Positions 17,514 through 27,699 are shown, counted from the stretch's first letter. The stretch: 64,000 nt of DNA from Fictibacillus norfolkensis (GCF_014836645.1 NZ_JACSQM010000003.1:186001-250000); one strand, 5' to 3'. Translations and numbers: made by a program. The notes: a model not told the origin generated them from the sequence alone.

Positions 17514-18416
17514 ATGGAATTCAGACAATTACAATATTTTATTGAAGTTGCAGAACGAGAACATGTTTCGGAAGCAGCAATTGCTTTGCATGTTGCACAA
17601 TCTGCAGTCAGTCGTCAGGTTGCAAACTTAGAAGCTGAACTTGGTGTAGAGTTGTTTGAAAGAGAAGGTCGTAATATTAAGCTTTCTCCTGTTGGTAAGC
17701 TGTTCTTGATACACGCAAAAACAGCTATGAAAGCAATCGAACATGCAAAAAAACAGATTGATGAATATTTAGATCCTGAAAGAGGAACGATCAAGATTGG
17801 ATTTCCTACAAGTCTTGCAGGACATCTTCTGCCAACTGTTGTATCAGCTTTTAAACGTGAACATCCGAATATAGCCTTTCATTTAAGACAAGGTTCTTAT
17901 CGATTTCTTACAGAAAGCGTTAAGAGTGGAGATATTGATCTAGCATTTTTAGGACCTGTCCCTACAAATGACCCTGATTTAGAAGGACATATCCTTTTTA
18001 CTGAAAAAATTTCTGCACTATTACCTGAACAGCATCATTTAGCAGAAAAAAGAAGTTTATTATTAAGTGATTTACGAAATGATGAATTCGTGCTATTTCC
18101 GGATGGGTATATTTTACGAGATGTAGTTGTAAATGCTTGTAAAGAATCAGGCTTCGTTCCTAAGATTGCATGTGAAGGTGAAGATCTAGATGCGATAAAA
18201 GGGCTAGTAACAGCTAGTATGGGTGTTACCCTTTTACCCGATAGTTCCTTTTATGAAACGAAGCCACGTTACACAGTAAAAATACCGATCGAGATACCAG
18301 ATGTTAAACGTACAGTGGGAATCATAACCCCACGCAGTCGTGAACTAGCACCTGCCGAACAAGTTTTCTTTGAATTTGTGATTAAGTTCTTCTCTGTTTT
18401 AGAGCAATATCAGTAA
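17514..18416 (+). CDS. gltC: LysR-type regulator of glutamate synthase, GltC
   Basis: A 300-residue LysR-family regulator. The N-terminal winged helix-turn-helix (MEFRQLQYFIEVAE, then HVSEAAIALHVAQSAVSRQ) binds DNA, and the remaining two-lobed domain (from about residue 90, GTIKIGFPTS) senses the effector. In B. subtilis GltC activates gltAB when 2-oxoglutarate is high and is inhibited by glutamate through glutamate dehydrogenase. Divergent position, length and the shared palindrome in the gap support the same role. A strong terminator follows. Confidence 0.93.
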   Translation: MEFRQLQYFIEVAEREHVSEAAIALHVAQSAVSRQVANLEAELGVELFEREGRNIKLSPVGKLFLIHAKTAMKAIEHAKKQIDEYLDPERGTIKIGFPTSLAGHLLPTVVSAFKREHPNIAFHLRQGSYRFLTESVKSGDIDLAFLGPVPTNDPDLEGHILFTEKISALLPEQHHLAEKRSLLLSDLRNDEFVLFPDGYILRDVVVNACKESGFVPKIACEGEDLDAIKGLVTASMGVTLLPDSSFYETKPRYTVKIPIEIPDVKRTVGIITPRSRELAPAEQVFFEFVIKFFSVLEQYQ

Positions 18417-18452
18417 TTGACTGTTACTTAAAGATGTTGAATGATGAAACAG

Positions 18453-18487
18453 AAAAAGCTTGGCAATTTTTTGCCAAGCTTTTTTAT
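18453..18487. terminator. Bidirectional terminator, gltC / OFA transporter
   Basis: Perfect 14-bp stem AAAAAGCTTGGCAA (18453-18466) with TTGCCAAGCTTTTT (18471-18484), with a T-run on each strand; it serves both convergent genes. Confidence 0.9.
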
Positions 18488-18502
18488 CTTAGTCAATTAC
18501 GT

Positions 18503-19762
18503 TTAACTAGCAACATGAGATTGGCTGTTTTCTTTTCTGATGTTCCGAATATTGATGCGAATAAGCAGGGAGATAGCAAGGGCCAGAACAAACGCACCTG
18601 TAAAGATATACAGCGTTAAAGAATAACTGTTCGTGGATTCACGTATCCAAGAGACAACTAATGGACCTACTAGTCCAGCTGCGGCCCAAGCGGTCAAAAT
18701 ATACCCATGAATCGCTCCAAGTTGCTTCGTTCCGAACAAGTCTCCTATATATGCAGGTATGGAAGCAAAACCTCCGCCATAACAAGTAAGAATTAAATAT
18801 ACAAGCAACTGAAAGAAAAAGGCGTTCGTAACATTTGGTAAAAGAACGAATGCCACCGTTTGTATCGCGAAAAACGTAGTATAAACGTTGGGGCGACCGA
18901 TATAATCTGAAATCGACGCCCAGCCGATTCTTCCAAAACCGTTAAACAATCCCATGATCCCAACCATCGTAGCAGCTGAAGCGGCACTGAGATTTGCAAT
19001 ATCTTGTGCCATGGGAGACGCCACAGAAATAATGGCGATCCCGCATGTAACATTTATAAATAACATCGCCCATAAAGCCCAAAAACGAATTGTTTTTACT
19101 GCTTCATTTGCCGTTAATTGCGCAAGATCTTTTGTTTGGCCATCTTTATTCTTACTTTCTTCTTTCATTCCTTCTGGCTTCCAATTCTTTGGAGGTGGCG
19201 TTAAATATAAAGAAGAAAGTAACATAATGGTAAAATAAACAGCACTTAGTACGTAAAACGTATTTGAAATACCTATACCTGTGATCAGCCTCGCGATTAC
19301 AGGGCTAGCAATAAGGGATGCAAAACCAAACCCCATAATAGCAAGACCTGTGGCTAATCCTCTTCGATCAGGAAACCATTTTACAAGTGAAGAGACAGGT
19401 GTGATATAGCCAATACCCAGTCCGATCCCTCCTAAAGCACCATAAAAAAAGTAAAGCAGATAAATAGAGCCTAATTGATCAGCAAAGCCTGAACCTAGCA
19501 ACCCTGCACCAAAACAAAATGATGCTATGATGCCTGATTTACGAGGTCCATATCGTTCAACAAAATGCCCCATAAAAGCAGCGGATAAACCTAGAAACAG
19601 GATTGCGATACTGAACGTTAAAGAGATTTCACTTAGTCCCCAATCGTGTTCTTCCCGGAGCGGATTTGTGAATACACTCCATGAATAGACAGATCCGATC
19701 GAAATGTGAATACCTACAGCAGCTGCAGCAATCAACCATCGGTTTTTTACCTTTTTAGCCAT
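18503..19762 (-). CDS. OFA-family MFS transporter (oxalate/formate antiporter-like)
   Basis: A 419-residue major facilitator protein with about twelve membrane helices. The N-terminus (HISIGSVYSWSVFTNPL), the first-loop motif FMGHFVERYGPRKSG, and the second-half GRIGWASISDYIGRPNVY are typical of the OFA (oxalate:formate antiporter) family. It is the third gene of a unit with formate dehydrogenase and a DUF1641 protein, 21 bp after the latter, so formate or a related small carboxylate is a reasonable guess as substrate. AGGAG precedes the ATG. Confidence 0.82.
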   Translation of the reverse strand: MAKKVKNRWLIAAAAVGIHISIGSVYSWSVFTNPLREEHDWGLSEISLTFSIAILFLGLSAAFMGHFVERYGPRKSGIIASFCFGAGLLGSGFADQLGSIYLLYFFYGALGGIGLGIGYITPVSSLVKWFPDRRGLATGLAIMGFGFASLIASPVIARLITGIGISNTFYVLSAVYFTIMLLSSLYLTPPPKNWKPEGMKEESKNKDGQTKDLAQLTANEAVKTIRFWALWAMLFINVTCGIAIISVASPMAQDIANLSAASAATMVGIMGLFNGFGRIGWASISDYIGRPNVYTTFFAIQTVAFVLLPNVTNAFFFQLLVYLILTCYGGGFASIPAYIGDLFGTKQLGAIHGYILTAWAAAGLVGPLVVSWIRESTNSYSLTLYIFTGAFVLALAISLLIRINIRNIRKENSQSHVAS

Positions 19763-19783
19763 CCGGAATACTCCTCTACACTT

Positions 19784-20329
19784 TTATTCTAAGGTTTTCT
19801 CCTTACTCTGATTTACACGTTTTTGAGGTGAGTTCCCTGTTGTCTTTTCAATATGTTCTGTTTCTTGGCCCATGCCTTTTAAGAACTGCATGAGAATGGT
19901 CACAGCTTTATTAATTTCAGGATCTTTTAGTGAACGAACTAAATCAAAGTAACTCGTCTTCTCTTCCGTATCTTTGTATTCAGCCACTCGTGCGATGCCT
20001 GCATCTATTTTTAGAAGAAAAGGTTCAAGTTGCTTTACATTAATCATTCCTAGAGTACCTAAGAGCAATAGAAGATTTTTTAATGTATTTGTGTTCTCAG
20101 GCTTGTCCATCGCTTTGACCGCAATATCCATTACTTTATCTCCTTGCCCGAACAATCCATTTAATAGAGGCAAAATTCCTTTATCGTGCATATGGTTCAT
20201 GATCTCAAGTGTTTGAAGAATCGCAGTCTTGTTCTCAATTAGAGCATCTTCGACTTCTCGGAGGTCATTAGAACGTTTCTCTTCTGCTGTTATCGTTTGT
20301 TTTTGAACGTTTTTAATCGCCTTAGCCAT
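19784..20329 (-). CDS. DUF1641 protein associated with formate dehydrogenase (YrhD-like)
   Basis: A 181-residue soluble, helical protein of the DUF1641 family, comparable to B. subtilis YrhD, which is encoded beside the same formate dehydrogenase. Visible features are the central [18 protein letters not shown], the hydrophobic [16 protein letters not shown] and the C-terminal [25 protein letters not shown]. The tail is charged and probably disordered. It overlaps the fdhA stop by eight bases, implying translational coupling and a partner or maturation role. No catalytic residues are evident. Confidence 0.85.
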   Translation of the reverse strand: MAKAIKNVQKQTITAEEKRSNDLREVEDALIENKTAILQTLEIMNHMHDKGILPLLNGLFGQGDKVMDIAVKAMDKPENTNTLKNLLLLLGTLGMINVKQLEPFLLKIDAGIARVAEYKDTEEKTSYFDLVRSLKDPEINKAVTILMQFLKGMGQETEHIEKTTGNSPQKRVNQSKEKTLE

Positions 20330-23276
20330 GTTGATTTCGCTCCTTTTTCACAGCATCTCCTGGGAAAATATAATCCTTTCTTGCCCATTTCTTCTCTACG
20401 TTAACTCCGATTTGTGGTTGTGGATTTCCGTACCTGAAATTTGTTTTTGGCAACGGATTCACACCCTCTTCCAACAAGATCTCAAGTTTAGCACTTGTCT
20501 CTTTGTAGGCAGGTGTATCTGTATCTTTATCTGAATAACTGCTCGTAAGTAGATTGATAGCCGCTTCTCCGCTATCGTTCATAGGCAGATATACTTCTTT
20601 GCCTTTTACACGATCCGTTATTAAACAATGAACTTTTACATTTCCGTAAGGCGATGATAATCTTACTTGTGTTCCATCTTTAATTCCTCGTTCTTTTGCT
20701 AGTTCAGGAGAGATTTCAAGAAAAGTGTTAGGCGTCTTAGATGTAATCCCCTCAGATTGATACGTCATGTTCCCTTCATGAAAATGTTCTAAAAGTCTTC
20801 CGTTGTTAACGTGAATATCGTATTCTTCTCCGAACTCAACAGGCTCTGTCCAGTTTACTGGAAATAGTCGCGCTTTCTTATCTTCAAAAGGAAATCCTTC
20901 TTTAAAAAGTATTGGAGTATCCGTTCCGTCTTCAGCCACTGGCCACTGCAGGCTTTTGTACCCTTCTAATCTTTCATAGGATACTCCCGCAAATAATGGC
21001 GCTAGTTGTGCAGCTTCTTCCATAATGTCACTCGGATGTTTATAATCCCATCCAGCTCCAAGCCGATTTGCAATATCACGGATAATCTCCCAATCTGGTT
21101 TAGAATCTCCGAGTGGCTCCAGCACCTGATACAATCTTTGGATTCTTCTCTCCGTGTTTGTAAAAGTACCTTCTTTTTCGAGACTTGGACTTGCTGGTAA
21201 GACAACGTCAGCAAACTGAGCCGTTCGTGTAAGGAATAGATCTTGAACAACAAAAAAGTCTAGTTTCTCATAAGCTGCGTGAACATGGTTTATGTTTGAG
21301 TCAACGATTCCCATGTCTTCGCCTTTTAAATACATACCTTTTACATGACCATCATGAATACCTTGAACCATTTCATGATTGTTAAGACCAGGTTCTTCTG
21401 GAATCTTTACACCCCACGCTTTTTCATACTTCTCTCTAACCTTTCTATCGGCAACTTTCTCATATGAAGGTAAGCGATCTGGCATGCTACCAAAGTCACT
21501 CGCTCCTTGAACATTGTTATGTCCACGTAACGGGTAAGAACCTACTCCTTCTCGTCCATAGTTTCCTGTCACTAAGAGTAGATTGGATATAGCCGTGCTC
21601 GTATCACTTCCGCCCATATGTTGAGTGACTCCCATTGCCCAAAGAACACAAACACTTTTTGATTCTGAAATGGTTTTTGCTAACTGGATAAGGATATCTC
21701 CAGAAAGTCCTGTTACTTTTTCTGCATATTCTAATGTGAATTTTTCAAGGTTCTCTCTAAAATCATCTAATCCATTCACATGCTTTTGCAAAAAATCATG
21801 ATCAGCTAATCCTTCATCCAAAATATACTTCGTAACGGCAGAGAGCCACACGAGATCCGAACCAGCACGTGGCTGAATGAATAGATCGGCACGTTCAGCC
21901 ATCTCATGTTTTCTAAGATCAGCGACGATTAGTTTTTGGCTGTGTAATTTATGTGACCGCTTAACACGTGTTGCTAAGACGGGATGAGATTCTGATGTGT
22001 TTGAGCCGATTACGATAACCAGCTCTGATTTTTCAATATCTTTTATAGATCCTGAATCACCACCGTGTCCTACCGTTCGAAATAATCCCATCGTGGCTGG
22101 AGTTTGACAATAACGCGAACAATTATCAATATTATTTGTTCCGATAACACCACGTGCTAATTTTTGCATCAGATAGGATTCTTCATTCGTGCACTTAGAT
22201 GAGCTGATAAACGTAAGTGCTTGAGCACCATCCTTATCTTTTATCTCTGTAAATTTAGAAGCGATTAGGTTGTATGCTTCGTCCCAAGAGGCTTCCCTAA
22301 ACACATCACCTTCACGGATTAAAGGTTTTGTTAATCGTTCTTCACTGTTAACAAAATCCCAACCGAACTTACCTTTAATACATGTTGAAATGCCGTTTGC
22401 AGGTGCTTCGATCTGCGGATCTACTTTTAAGATTTCTCTGCCTTTTGTCCAGACATCAAAGCTACATCCTACGCCGCAGTAAGTGCAAACGGTTTTTGTT
22501 TTCTTTATTCTTTGTTCTCTCATCGCAGCTTCCATATCTGAAATAGCGAGTATAGACCCATAACCTGTCTCAACACCTTTTGTGATCTCAATCATCGGAC
22601 GAAGTGTTTCGCGATTGATACCCGTCATATAACCTGTTTCACCCTCCATACCTTTTTCCATCATGGCGTTACAAGGGCAAACAGTAGAACAGTGACCACA
22701 CGATACACATGATGATTCATTGATTGGAACGTCTTTGTCCCAAATCACTCTTGGCTTTTCTCGTTCCCAATCTATTGTGAGTGTCTCTGTTACTTGGACA
22801 TCTTGGCATGCTTCAACACATCGCCCACACAATATGCATTGATCAGGATCGTATCTGTAAAATGGGTTTGAGTTATCTACTTCATATGGCTTATGTTCAA
22901 AAGGAATGCTTTGGTGGTTGATCTTCATTTCTTTTACCGTGTTATGTACTTCACAACCGCCATTGTTATAATCACAAACCGTACAATATAACTCATGATT
23001 AAAAAGGATTCGATCCATTCCGATCACTTGAGCTTCTCTTACCTCATCAGAATTTGTATCAATGTCATCTCCGTTATTAAGTGTCGTGGAACACGCTCTA
23101 ACAAATTCACCATTCACTTTAACGATACATGTATCACAGGTTTCAATCGGTCCTAGGCTCGGATGATAACAAACATGAGGGACTTGATCTGGAGAGCCAT
23201 CTAGCAGATTTAATACGGTTTCTCCACTACTAGCACTCGTTTTTGTTCCGTTTATTTTAATCGTTAAATCTTTCAA
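20322..23276 (-). CDS. fdhA: Formate dehydrogenase, molybdopterin catalytic subunit (YrhE-like)
   Basis: A 984-residue enzyme oxidising formate to CO2. In order: an N-terminal 2Fe-2S ferredoxin domain ([15 protein letters not shown]), a His/Cys cluster ([14 protein letters not shown]), two 4Fe-4S ferredoxin motifs ([15 protein letters not shown] and [15 protein letters not shown]), the molybdopterin 4Fe-4S motif [13 protein letters not shown], and the catalytic domain with [11 protein letters not shown], where Cys is the presumed Mo ligand. A molybdopterin-dinucleotide-binding domain ends the protein. The start is TTG 23276, with GGGTGAAGG upstream; the open frame beyond it has no good site. 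It leads a unit with the YrhD-like gene and the OFA transporter. No fdhD is seen in the window. Confidence 0.92.
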   Translation of the reverse strand: MKDLTIKINGTKTSASSGETVLNLLDGSPDQVPHVCYHPSLGPIETCDTCIVKVNGEFVRACSTTLNNGDDIDTNSDEVREAQVIGMDRILFNHELYCTVCDYNNGGCEVHNTVKEMKINHQSIPFEHKPYEVDNSNPFYRYDPDQCILCGRCVEACQDVQVTETLTIDWEREKPRVIWDKDVPINESSCVSCGHCSTVCPCNAMMEKGMEGETGYMTGINRETLRPMIEITKGVETGYGSILAISDMEAAMREQRIKKTKTVCTYCGVGCSFDVWTKGREILKVDPQIEAPANGISTCIKGKFGWDFVNSEERLTKPLIREGDVFREASWDEAYNLIASKFTEIKDKDGAQALTFISSSKCTNEESYLMQKLARGVIGTNNIDNCSRYCQTPATMGLFRTVGHGGDSGSIKDIEKSELVIVIGSNTSESHPVLATRVKRSHKLHSQKLIVADLRKHEMAERADLFIQPRAGSDLVWLSAVTKYILDEGLADHDFLQKHVNGLDDFRENLEKFTLEYAEKVTGLSGDILIQLAKTISESKSVCVLWAMGVTQHMGGSDTSTAISNLLLVTGNYGREGVGSYPLRGHNNVQGASDFGSMPDRLPSYEKVADRKVREKYEKAWGVKIPEEPGLNNHEMVQGIHDGHVKGMYLKGEDMGIVDSNINHVHAAYEKLDFFVVQDLFLTRTAQFADVVLPASPSLEKEGTFTNTERRIQRLYQVLEPLGDSKPDWEIIRDIANRLGAGWDYKHPSDIMEEAAQLAPLFAGVSYERLEGYKSLQWPVAEDGTDTPILFKEGFPFEDKKARLFPVNWTEPVEFGEEYDIHVNNGRLLEHFHEGNMTYQSEGITSKTPNTFLEISPELAKERGIKDGTQVRLSSPYGNVKVHCLITDRVKGKEVYLPMNDSGEAAINLLTSSYSDKDTDTPAYKETSAKLEILLEEGVNPLPKTNFRYGNPQPQIGVNVEKKWARKDYIFPGDAVKKERNQHG

Positions 23277-23392
23277 ATGACCTTCACCCTTTCTTGAAAT
23301 AAACATACAAAACATTCTGACATCTCAAACATCCGTTTCCCTAATCGTTATTTCCTTAAACAAATGCAAATTATTCATTCCTTGGCAGATAA

Positions 23393-23417
23393 AGAGACAC
23401 TCTTAATGAGTGCCTCA
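23393..23417 (-). terminator. Terminator of the HEPN-like/CBS gene
   Basis: Stem GAGaCACTC (23394-23402) with GAGTGcCTC (23408-23416), with a moderately T-rich tail on the minus strand. Confidence 0.65.
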
Positions 23418-23430
23418 TTTGCCTCTTTGT

Positions 23431-24171
23431 TTAATCATCTAAATCAATCTCAATAAGATCATAAGAAGTAAAAATGCCTAATGGTTTTTCGTTCTCACTT
23501 CCATTTAAAGTGATGATGATTGCCTCAAGCTTTTTCCCTTCCTTATGGATGCTTTCAAAGATCTCTTCTGCTTTAAAGATACTTGAAGTTTTAGAAATAA
23601 AAGCAACCAGCTGTTTTTGTTCATTGCCTGCAATATCTGATATTCTTGCGTTGTTAAGATCGATTACTTGATCGGCAAGCCGGTCTGTCAACCAATTCAA
23701 TAAGTATGTAGCCGTTAAAAGCCATAGGTACTCTCCTTTGTCATTATAAATTGGAAAACGTGAATACGATGTTTTTCGAATACAGCTTAAAACATTTTCC
23801 AACCGGTCACTTTCTTTAAAATGATGAACTTTTTTTGTTGCAATGTTCAGCGCTGTTTCAGGTTTCATAAAATAACCCGCTATTTTTTCTATTCTCTCTA
23901 CGATCTCTAAATGTGGTTCAGCAATGTAAAAATCATGATCAACTTTCTCATGGACTATAGCATTTCTAAGCTTTGCGAACTGACCCAGCTCATTATAAAA
24001 AGATCGGATAAGAGAATGCTTTTTCATTCCTGTTTCCACCAGGTTTTTAAACCGATCATCTTTCGTATCTTTGACTTTGTCGATTAAACATTTGTGTATC
24101 TGGTTAAAGGCGATCTCAAAGCGTTCTGAAAGACTGTTTTCTTTATTGGATTTTATATGAGTGACGTTCAT
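23431..24171 (-). CDS. CBS-pair protein with HEPN-like N-terminus
   Basis: A 246-residue soluble protein. The first ~100 residues are helical and end in FAKLRNAIVHEKVDHD, where Arg69 and His74 form an R-x4-H motif of the kind that marks HEPN nucleases. The C-terminal part is a pair of CBS repeats, which usually bind adenosine nucleotides: TALNIATKKVHHFKESDRL ... YSRFPIYNDKGEYLWLLT, and then a second unit ending KPLGIFTSYDLIEIDLDD. No membrane segments. It is a single-gene unit upstream of the formate dehydrogenase operon. The HEPN reading is inference from one motif and the helical context; the CBS assignment is firmer. Confidence 0.68.
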   Translation of the reverse strand: MNVTHIKSNKENSLSERFEIAFNQIHKCLIDKVKDTKDDRFKNLVETGMKKHSLIRSFYNELGQFAKLRNAIVHEKVDHDFYIAEPHLEIVERIEKIAGYFMKPETALNIATKKVHHFKESDRLENVLSCIRKTSYSRFPIYNDKGEYLWLLTATYLLNWLTDRLADQVIDLNNARISDIAGNEQKQLVAFISKTSSIFKAEEIFESIHKEGKKLEAIIITLNGSENEKPLGIFTSYDLIEIDLDD

Positions 24172-24312
24172 GGATCGATCTCTCCTTCTATCTCGCTATA
24201 CCATTTTACTACCCAATTTTCCAACAACTTCAAACTAAAATTTCTTGTCAATATGTAAAGTTTTGGAGAGTGCTCATGCTAACATTTTGTTAATCCTTTA
24301 AAGAACTTATAG

Positions 24313-24344
24313 AAAATAAAAACGAACCCAGAATGGATTCGTTT
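24313..24344 (-). terminator. Terminator of the broken zinc GTPase gene
   Basis: Stem AAACGAA-t-CC with GG-g-TTCGTTT read on the minus strand (24344-24319), followed by TTATTTT. Confidence 0.75.
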
Positions 24345-24351
24345 GTTTATA

Positions 24352-25557
24352 TTATTCACTTTCAGGAAAACGAGGTAACGGATCGTTAAGTTTATCCCAA
24401 TCTTCGTTATCCATTTCAGAGTCAGTTAATAAGCATCGATCTAATTGTTCTAACAACTGTTCTTTGTTGTAATCAATTCCGATAAACACTAGTTCAGTAA
24501 TTCGATCACCATATTCTTCATCCCAGTTTGGATTCTGACTCTTTTCCTCTTCTATGATTTCCTCTTGTTCTTCTTTCGGCAGAGCTGCCACCCATTGACC
24601 AGCTGGCTGGAAGATAATACTCGTTCCTGCTTGACTTAACAAGATTGCCCAATCGTTTCGTGAGGCTACCTAAATAAATCCTTTTGCTCGAACAATTTCA
24701 GCTGGCCAATTCTCTAAAAAGGTAAAAAGTCTTGCAGGGTGAAAAGGTCTTTTCTTTCTGTATACAAAAGAAGAGATCCCATACTCATCTGTTTCTGGAA
24801 TATGTTCTGTTTCAAGCTCTTTCATCCATCCCGCAGATTCACTTGCCTTCTCAAAATCGAAAAGACCTGTAGATAGAATGTCTTTGGGATCTACTTTACC
24901 GAATTCTGTTTCAATCAGTTTTGCTTGTGGTTGTAATTTTTTCAATACTCTTCTGAGTTCTTCTCGGTCCTCTTTCTCCAATAAATCACACTTATTTAAA
25001 ACTAAAACATCACAAAATTCTATCTGATCAATGATCAGGTCTACTACTTCTCTCGTATCGGTCTCATCTAATGCTGCTTTTCGATCTAATAAACTCTCTC
25101 CAGAAGCAAAATCGTTCCAGAATCGATTTCCATCAACTACAGTTACCATCGTATCCAATTTGCATAAAGAAGCAAGATCAACACCTGAATCTTCATCTAG
25201 ATAAGTGAAGGTTTGTGCAACTGGAATCGGCTCGCTTATGCCCGTTGATTCTATGAGAATATAATCAATATCACCGTTTTTTACGATTCTTTCTACTTCT
25301 ATCAGTAGATCCTCTCTTAGGGTGCAGCAAATACAGCCATTTGTCATTTCAACGAGCTTTTCTTCTGTTCTAGATAACTGCGTCTCATTTTTTATTAATG
25401 CAGCATCAATATTGATCTCACTCATGTCATTAACGATTACAGCAACCTTTAAACCGTCTCGATTTGATAAGACATGATTCATCAATGTGGTTTTACCTGC
25501 TCCTAAAAATCCGCTCAACACGGTTACTGGTACTCGTTTTGTCAATGTATGAAGCAT
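24352..25557 (-). pseudogene. yciC: COG0523 zinc-associated GTPase (YciC/ZagA-like), interrupted by an in-frame stop
   Basis: A CobW/COG0523 GTPase of 401 codons interrupted by a single TAG at 24672-24670. The 295-codon N-terminal part has Walker [10 protein letters not shown], the metal-binding CICC motif, ESTGISEP and the NKCD guanine motif. The remaining 105 codons are in the same frame and encode the CobW C-terminal domain (SQAGTSIIFQPAGQW). In relatives the interrupted region reads like KGF-x-W-x-A, so TAG most simply replaces TGG (Trp). The Zur box upstream is intact. Either the gene is recently inactivated, makes a truncated GTPase, or there is a sequencing error. Relatives deliver zinc under zinc starvation. 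Confidence 0.88.
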
Positions 25558-25574
25558 GTATAAAAACTCCTTTT

Positions 25575-25595
25575 AAATCGTAATCATTACGATTA
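25575..25595. promoter_or_regulatory. Zur operator
   Basis: AAATCGTAATCATTACGATTA carries the perfect core TCGTAATcATTACGA, the Bacillus Zur consensus. It lies 18 bp upstream of the start codon of the yciC-like gene, so the gene is predicted to be derepressed when zinc is scarce. Confidence 0.9.
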
Positions 25596-25675
25596 ATATC
25601 GTAAATCAGGTTACAGCACAAGTCAAGGCTTACTTGCCAAAGTCTTATTTTTCTCATGTTATGGATAAACGAGCA

Positions 25676-25712
25676 CAAAAAAAAGACGTGTTTTCATTTC
25701 AATACACGTCTT
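25676..25712 (-). terminator. Terminator of the GNAT-like gene
   Basis: Stem AAGACGTGT (25683-25691) with ACACGTCTT (25704-25712), followed on the minus strand by a run of eight T. Confidence 0.85.
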
Positions 25713-25716
25713 CTAC

Positions 25717-26214
25717 TTAAAAATCGTTCCATTCAATTTTTCCGCATTTATTTTCTGGATCAAGTTCAATTGCAAAATTATGCTTTTCATAAAAATGAAT
25801 GAGTCGATCTACATGTCCCCAATCTCTTTTTGCAATATCGCCTTTTATCGTTGGGATATTTTTATCCGATGCTGTCTCTTTCAAATAATGCATACAGATT
25901 GAGCCGTATCCTTTATTAGCAGGCCCTTTAATATCACCAATATGAAGGGTGTTTTCATCTTCATAGACGGCATCAATTGAAAAATCCCATCCATCATACC
26001 TAGATTCACAATCATTGATCATAATTTTACATTGATCCAGTTGTTCAGATTTATAGACGATCACAAGGTTATCGTCCTTTGTTTGATCCACTCCGATCAC
26101 ATCATAACTTTTAGCAATTTGCTTCATATCGTTCTGCATACGCAATAATTGAAACTCGAGTTCGTTGCGATCGAGTGTTATTTCTTTATCTTGTTCTTGT
26201 CCAAGCAATAGCAT
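25717..26214 (-). CDS. GNAT-like acetyltransferase of unknown substrate
   Basis: A 165-residue soluble protein. The C-terminal half resembles a GNAT fold: a strand ENTLHIGDIKGP, then NKGYGSICMHYLKETA in the place of the acetyl-CoA-binding loop and helix, and a final VDRLIHFYEKHNFAIEL typical of the GNAT C-terminal helix-strand. The first 80 residues are charged, with a helical start that may be a coiled coil. The gene stands alone between the yciC-like and M24 peptidase genes. The GNAT assignment is by pattern; activity and substrate are unknown. Confidence 0.6.
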   Translation of the reverse strand: MLLLGQEQDKEITLDRNELEFQLLRMQNDMKQIAKSYDVIGVDQTKDDNLVIVYKSEQLDQCKIMINDCESRYDGWDFSIDAVYEDENTLHIGDIKGPANKGYGSICMHYLKETASDKNIPTIKGDIAKRDWGHVDRLIHFYEKHNFAIELDPENKCGKIEWNDF

Positions 26215-26299
26215 TTAATCTAATCTCTCCCCTACAACAAGCTGAAACACACAGTTTCTCATTGTACAAGAGGTTAATAGATATTTCAAATGTATTTTA

Positions 26300-27571
26300 T
26301 TACCACTTCGGCTCGATTAGATAAAATTCTGTTTGTCTGCCTGTAAAAAACTGCATTTTACCTTCTCTCAAACAAACCGTCTCCTCTAGATAGATCGGAA
26401 CAGCTTTGTTCCATTCTGGTATGAAATGTCTAATGTTAAATTCTAGTGCATAGCATGTGTTATTCTCAATCCTTAGCTCTCCCCGAACAGGAATATACTC
26501 TTGTTTATCATACAGTCCGATAATCGGTCCTGCTCCATGACAATGATAGCCGATCGGATGTGAATAAAGCATAGCATCGATATGATTTAGTTTTGCTTTT
26601 TTTAGTACACTTAAAAAAACTTCATTACCCGTCATTCCAACTTTACTTTCTTCAAAGAAAAAATCTTCAAATTTGTTCGCCTCACTTAATGCGTTTATTA
26701 GCCCTGCAGGAGGTTCTTTTTCGTTATCTCTAAGAACATAAGCTAATTGTTGTGTATCTGTACAAAGACCTAGATATTCAATGCCAAAATCTAGATGTAG
26801 AATATCGCCTGGAAGTATAACGTCTTCCAATCTGTCTGAAGATCCATCCTTTCTTTGAATATCTACAGTAGGATAGAAGGATGTTTTCAAGCCTAAGTCT
26901 CTAACGTGTTGTCTGATCCTCCCAACTATATCCTGTGTTGAGGTTACATGAGGTTTGATTCGTTCGTTCGTAAACGTTTGTTTCACAATCTCTTTTGTTA
27001 TGCCTTCTAATATTTTATACCAATTAAGTTCAGATTCTGTCCTTGTTTGAAGCCAGTCAACCGCAATGGATTCAGATGACATCAATTTTTCTGCATGTCT
27101 CTTCTCTAAGACTTTCAGTAATTCCACATAATTTGAGTGGCTTAATCCATCACAAAAAGCATAATGCAATGAAGTATTAACGGCTATTGATTCAGGGTCG
27201 TATTTATCAACCAACCGTTTTAAACCAGTAAAAGAGTCTTCACTATCTCGCAGTGGAAAGCATGAGTAAAAAGGTTCGAAGTTTTTGTTTGAAGAGATAA
27301 CAAACCGTTTAATTTCGTCAGAATGGATATCCTTAACAAATGCAAAAATGGTTAGTCTTCTCGAACTATCGATCGCAGCCGGAAAGAAAGTCTCTCCAAG
27401 TGGATCTTCCTTGTATTCTTTGCCGATCGTCAACCACATGTCTACGTTATGTTTCTTCATTAATAAAGGCAATAATTGCTGCAGTCTTTCAAAAAGCAAC
27501 TGATCCATAATCTTTTCTTGTTCTGTTAATGATAGAATTTGAATGGCATTTTGTTCTGTATGTAATGTCAC
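26300..27571 (-). CDS. M24-family metallopeptidase, Xaa-Pro aminopeptidase-like
   Basis: A protein of about 423 residues with the creatinase/prolidase N-terminal domain followed by the pita-bread catalytic domain of M24 peptidases. The five metal ligands can be placed: Asp in LHLDFGIEY, Asp in CTDTQQL, His in YHCHGAGP, Glu in YALEFNIRH and Glu in LEETVCLREG. This suggests a dinuclear metal enzyme cutting X-Pro bonds or acting on small amidines. The start is GTG 27571 because CAAGGAGAG lies six bases upstream; the frame is open to a TTG at 27616. It is divergent from the flippase gene. Confidence 0.82.
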   Translation of the reverse strand: MTLHTEQNAIQILSLTEQEKIMDQLLFERLQQLLPLLMKKHNVDMWLTIGKEYKEDPLGETFFPAAIDSSRRLTIFAFVKDIHSDEIKRFVISSNKNFEPFYSCFPLRDSEDSFTGLKRLVDKYDPESIAVNTSLHYAFCDGLSHSNYVELLKVLEKRHAEKLMSSESIAVDWLQTRTESELNWYKILEGITKEIVKQTFTNERIKPHVTSTQDIVGRIRQHVRDLGLKTSFYPTVDIQRKDGSSDRLEDVILPGDILHLDFGIEYLGLCTDTQQLAYVLRDNEKEPPAGLINALSEANKFEDFFFEESKVGMTGNEVFLSVLKKAKLNHIDAMLYSHPIGYHCHGAGPIIGLYDKQEYIPVRGELRIENNTCYALEFNIRHFIPEWNKAVPIYLEETVCLREGKMQFFTGRQTEFYLIEPKW

Positions 27572-27699
27572 AATAATCTCTCCTTGTTCTGCTATAAGCT
27601 TATCTTCTCCTTTCAATGTTTAAAGTCCTTCGAGGTCTTGTTTCATTTTTTTTGCATATGAATAAAAGGACAACGTGTACAAGGAGATGCACTCATCGT

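Noticed and set aside
18434..18619. 61-codon plus-strand open frame
   Set aside because: It covers the bidirectional terminator and the end of the OFA transporter gene.
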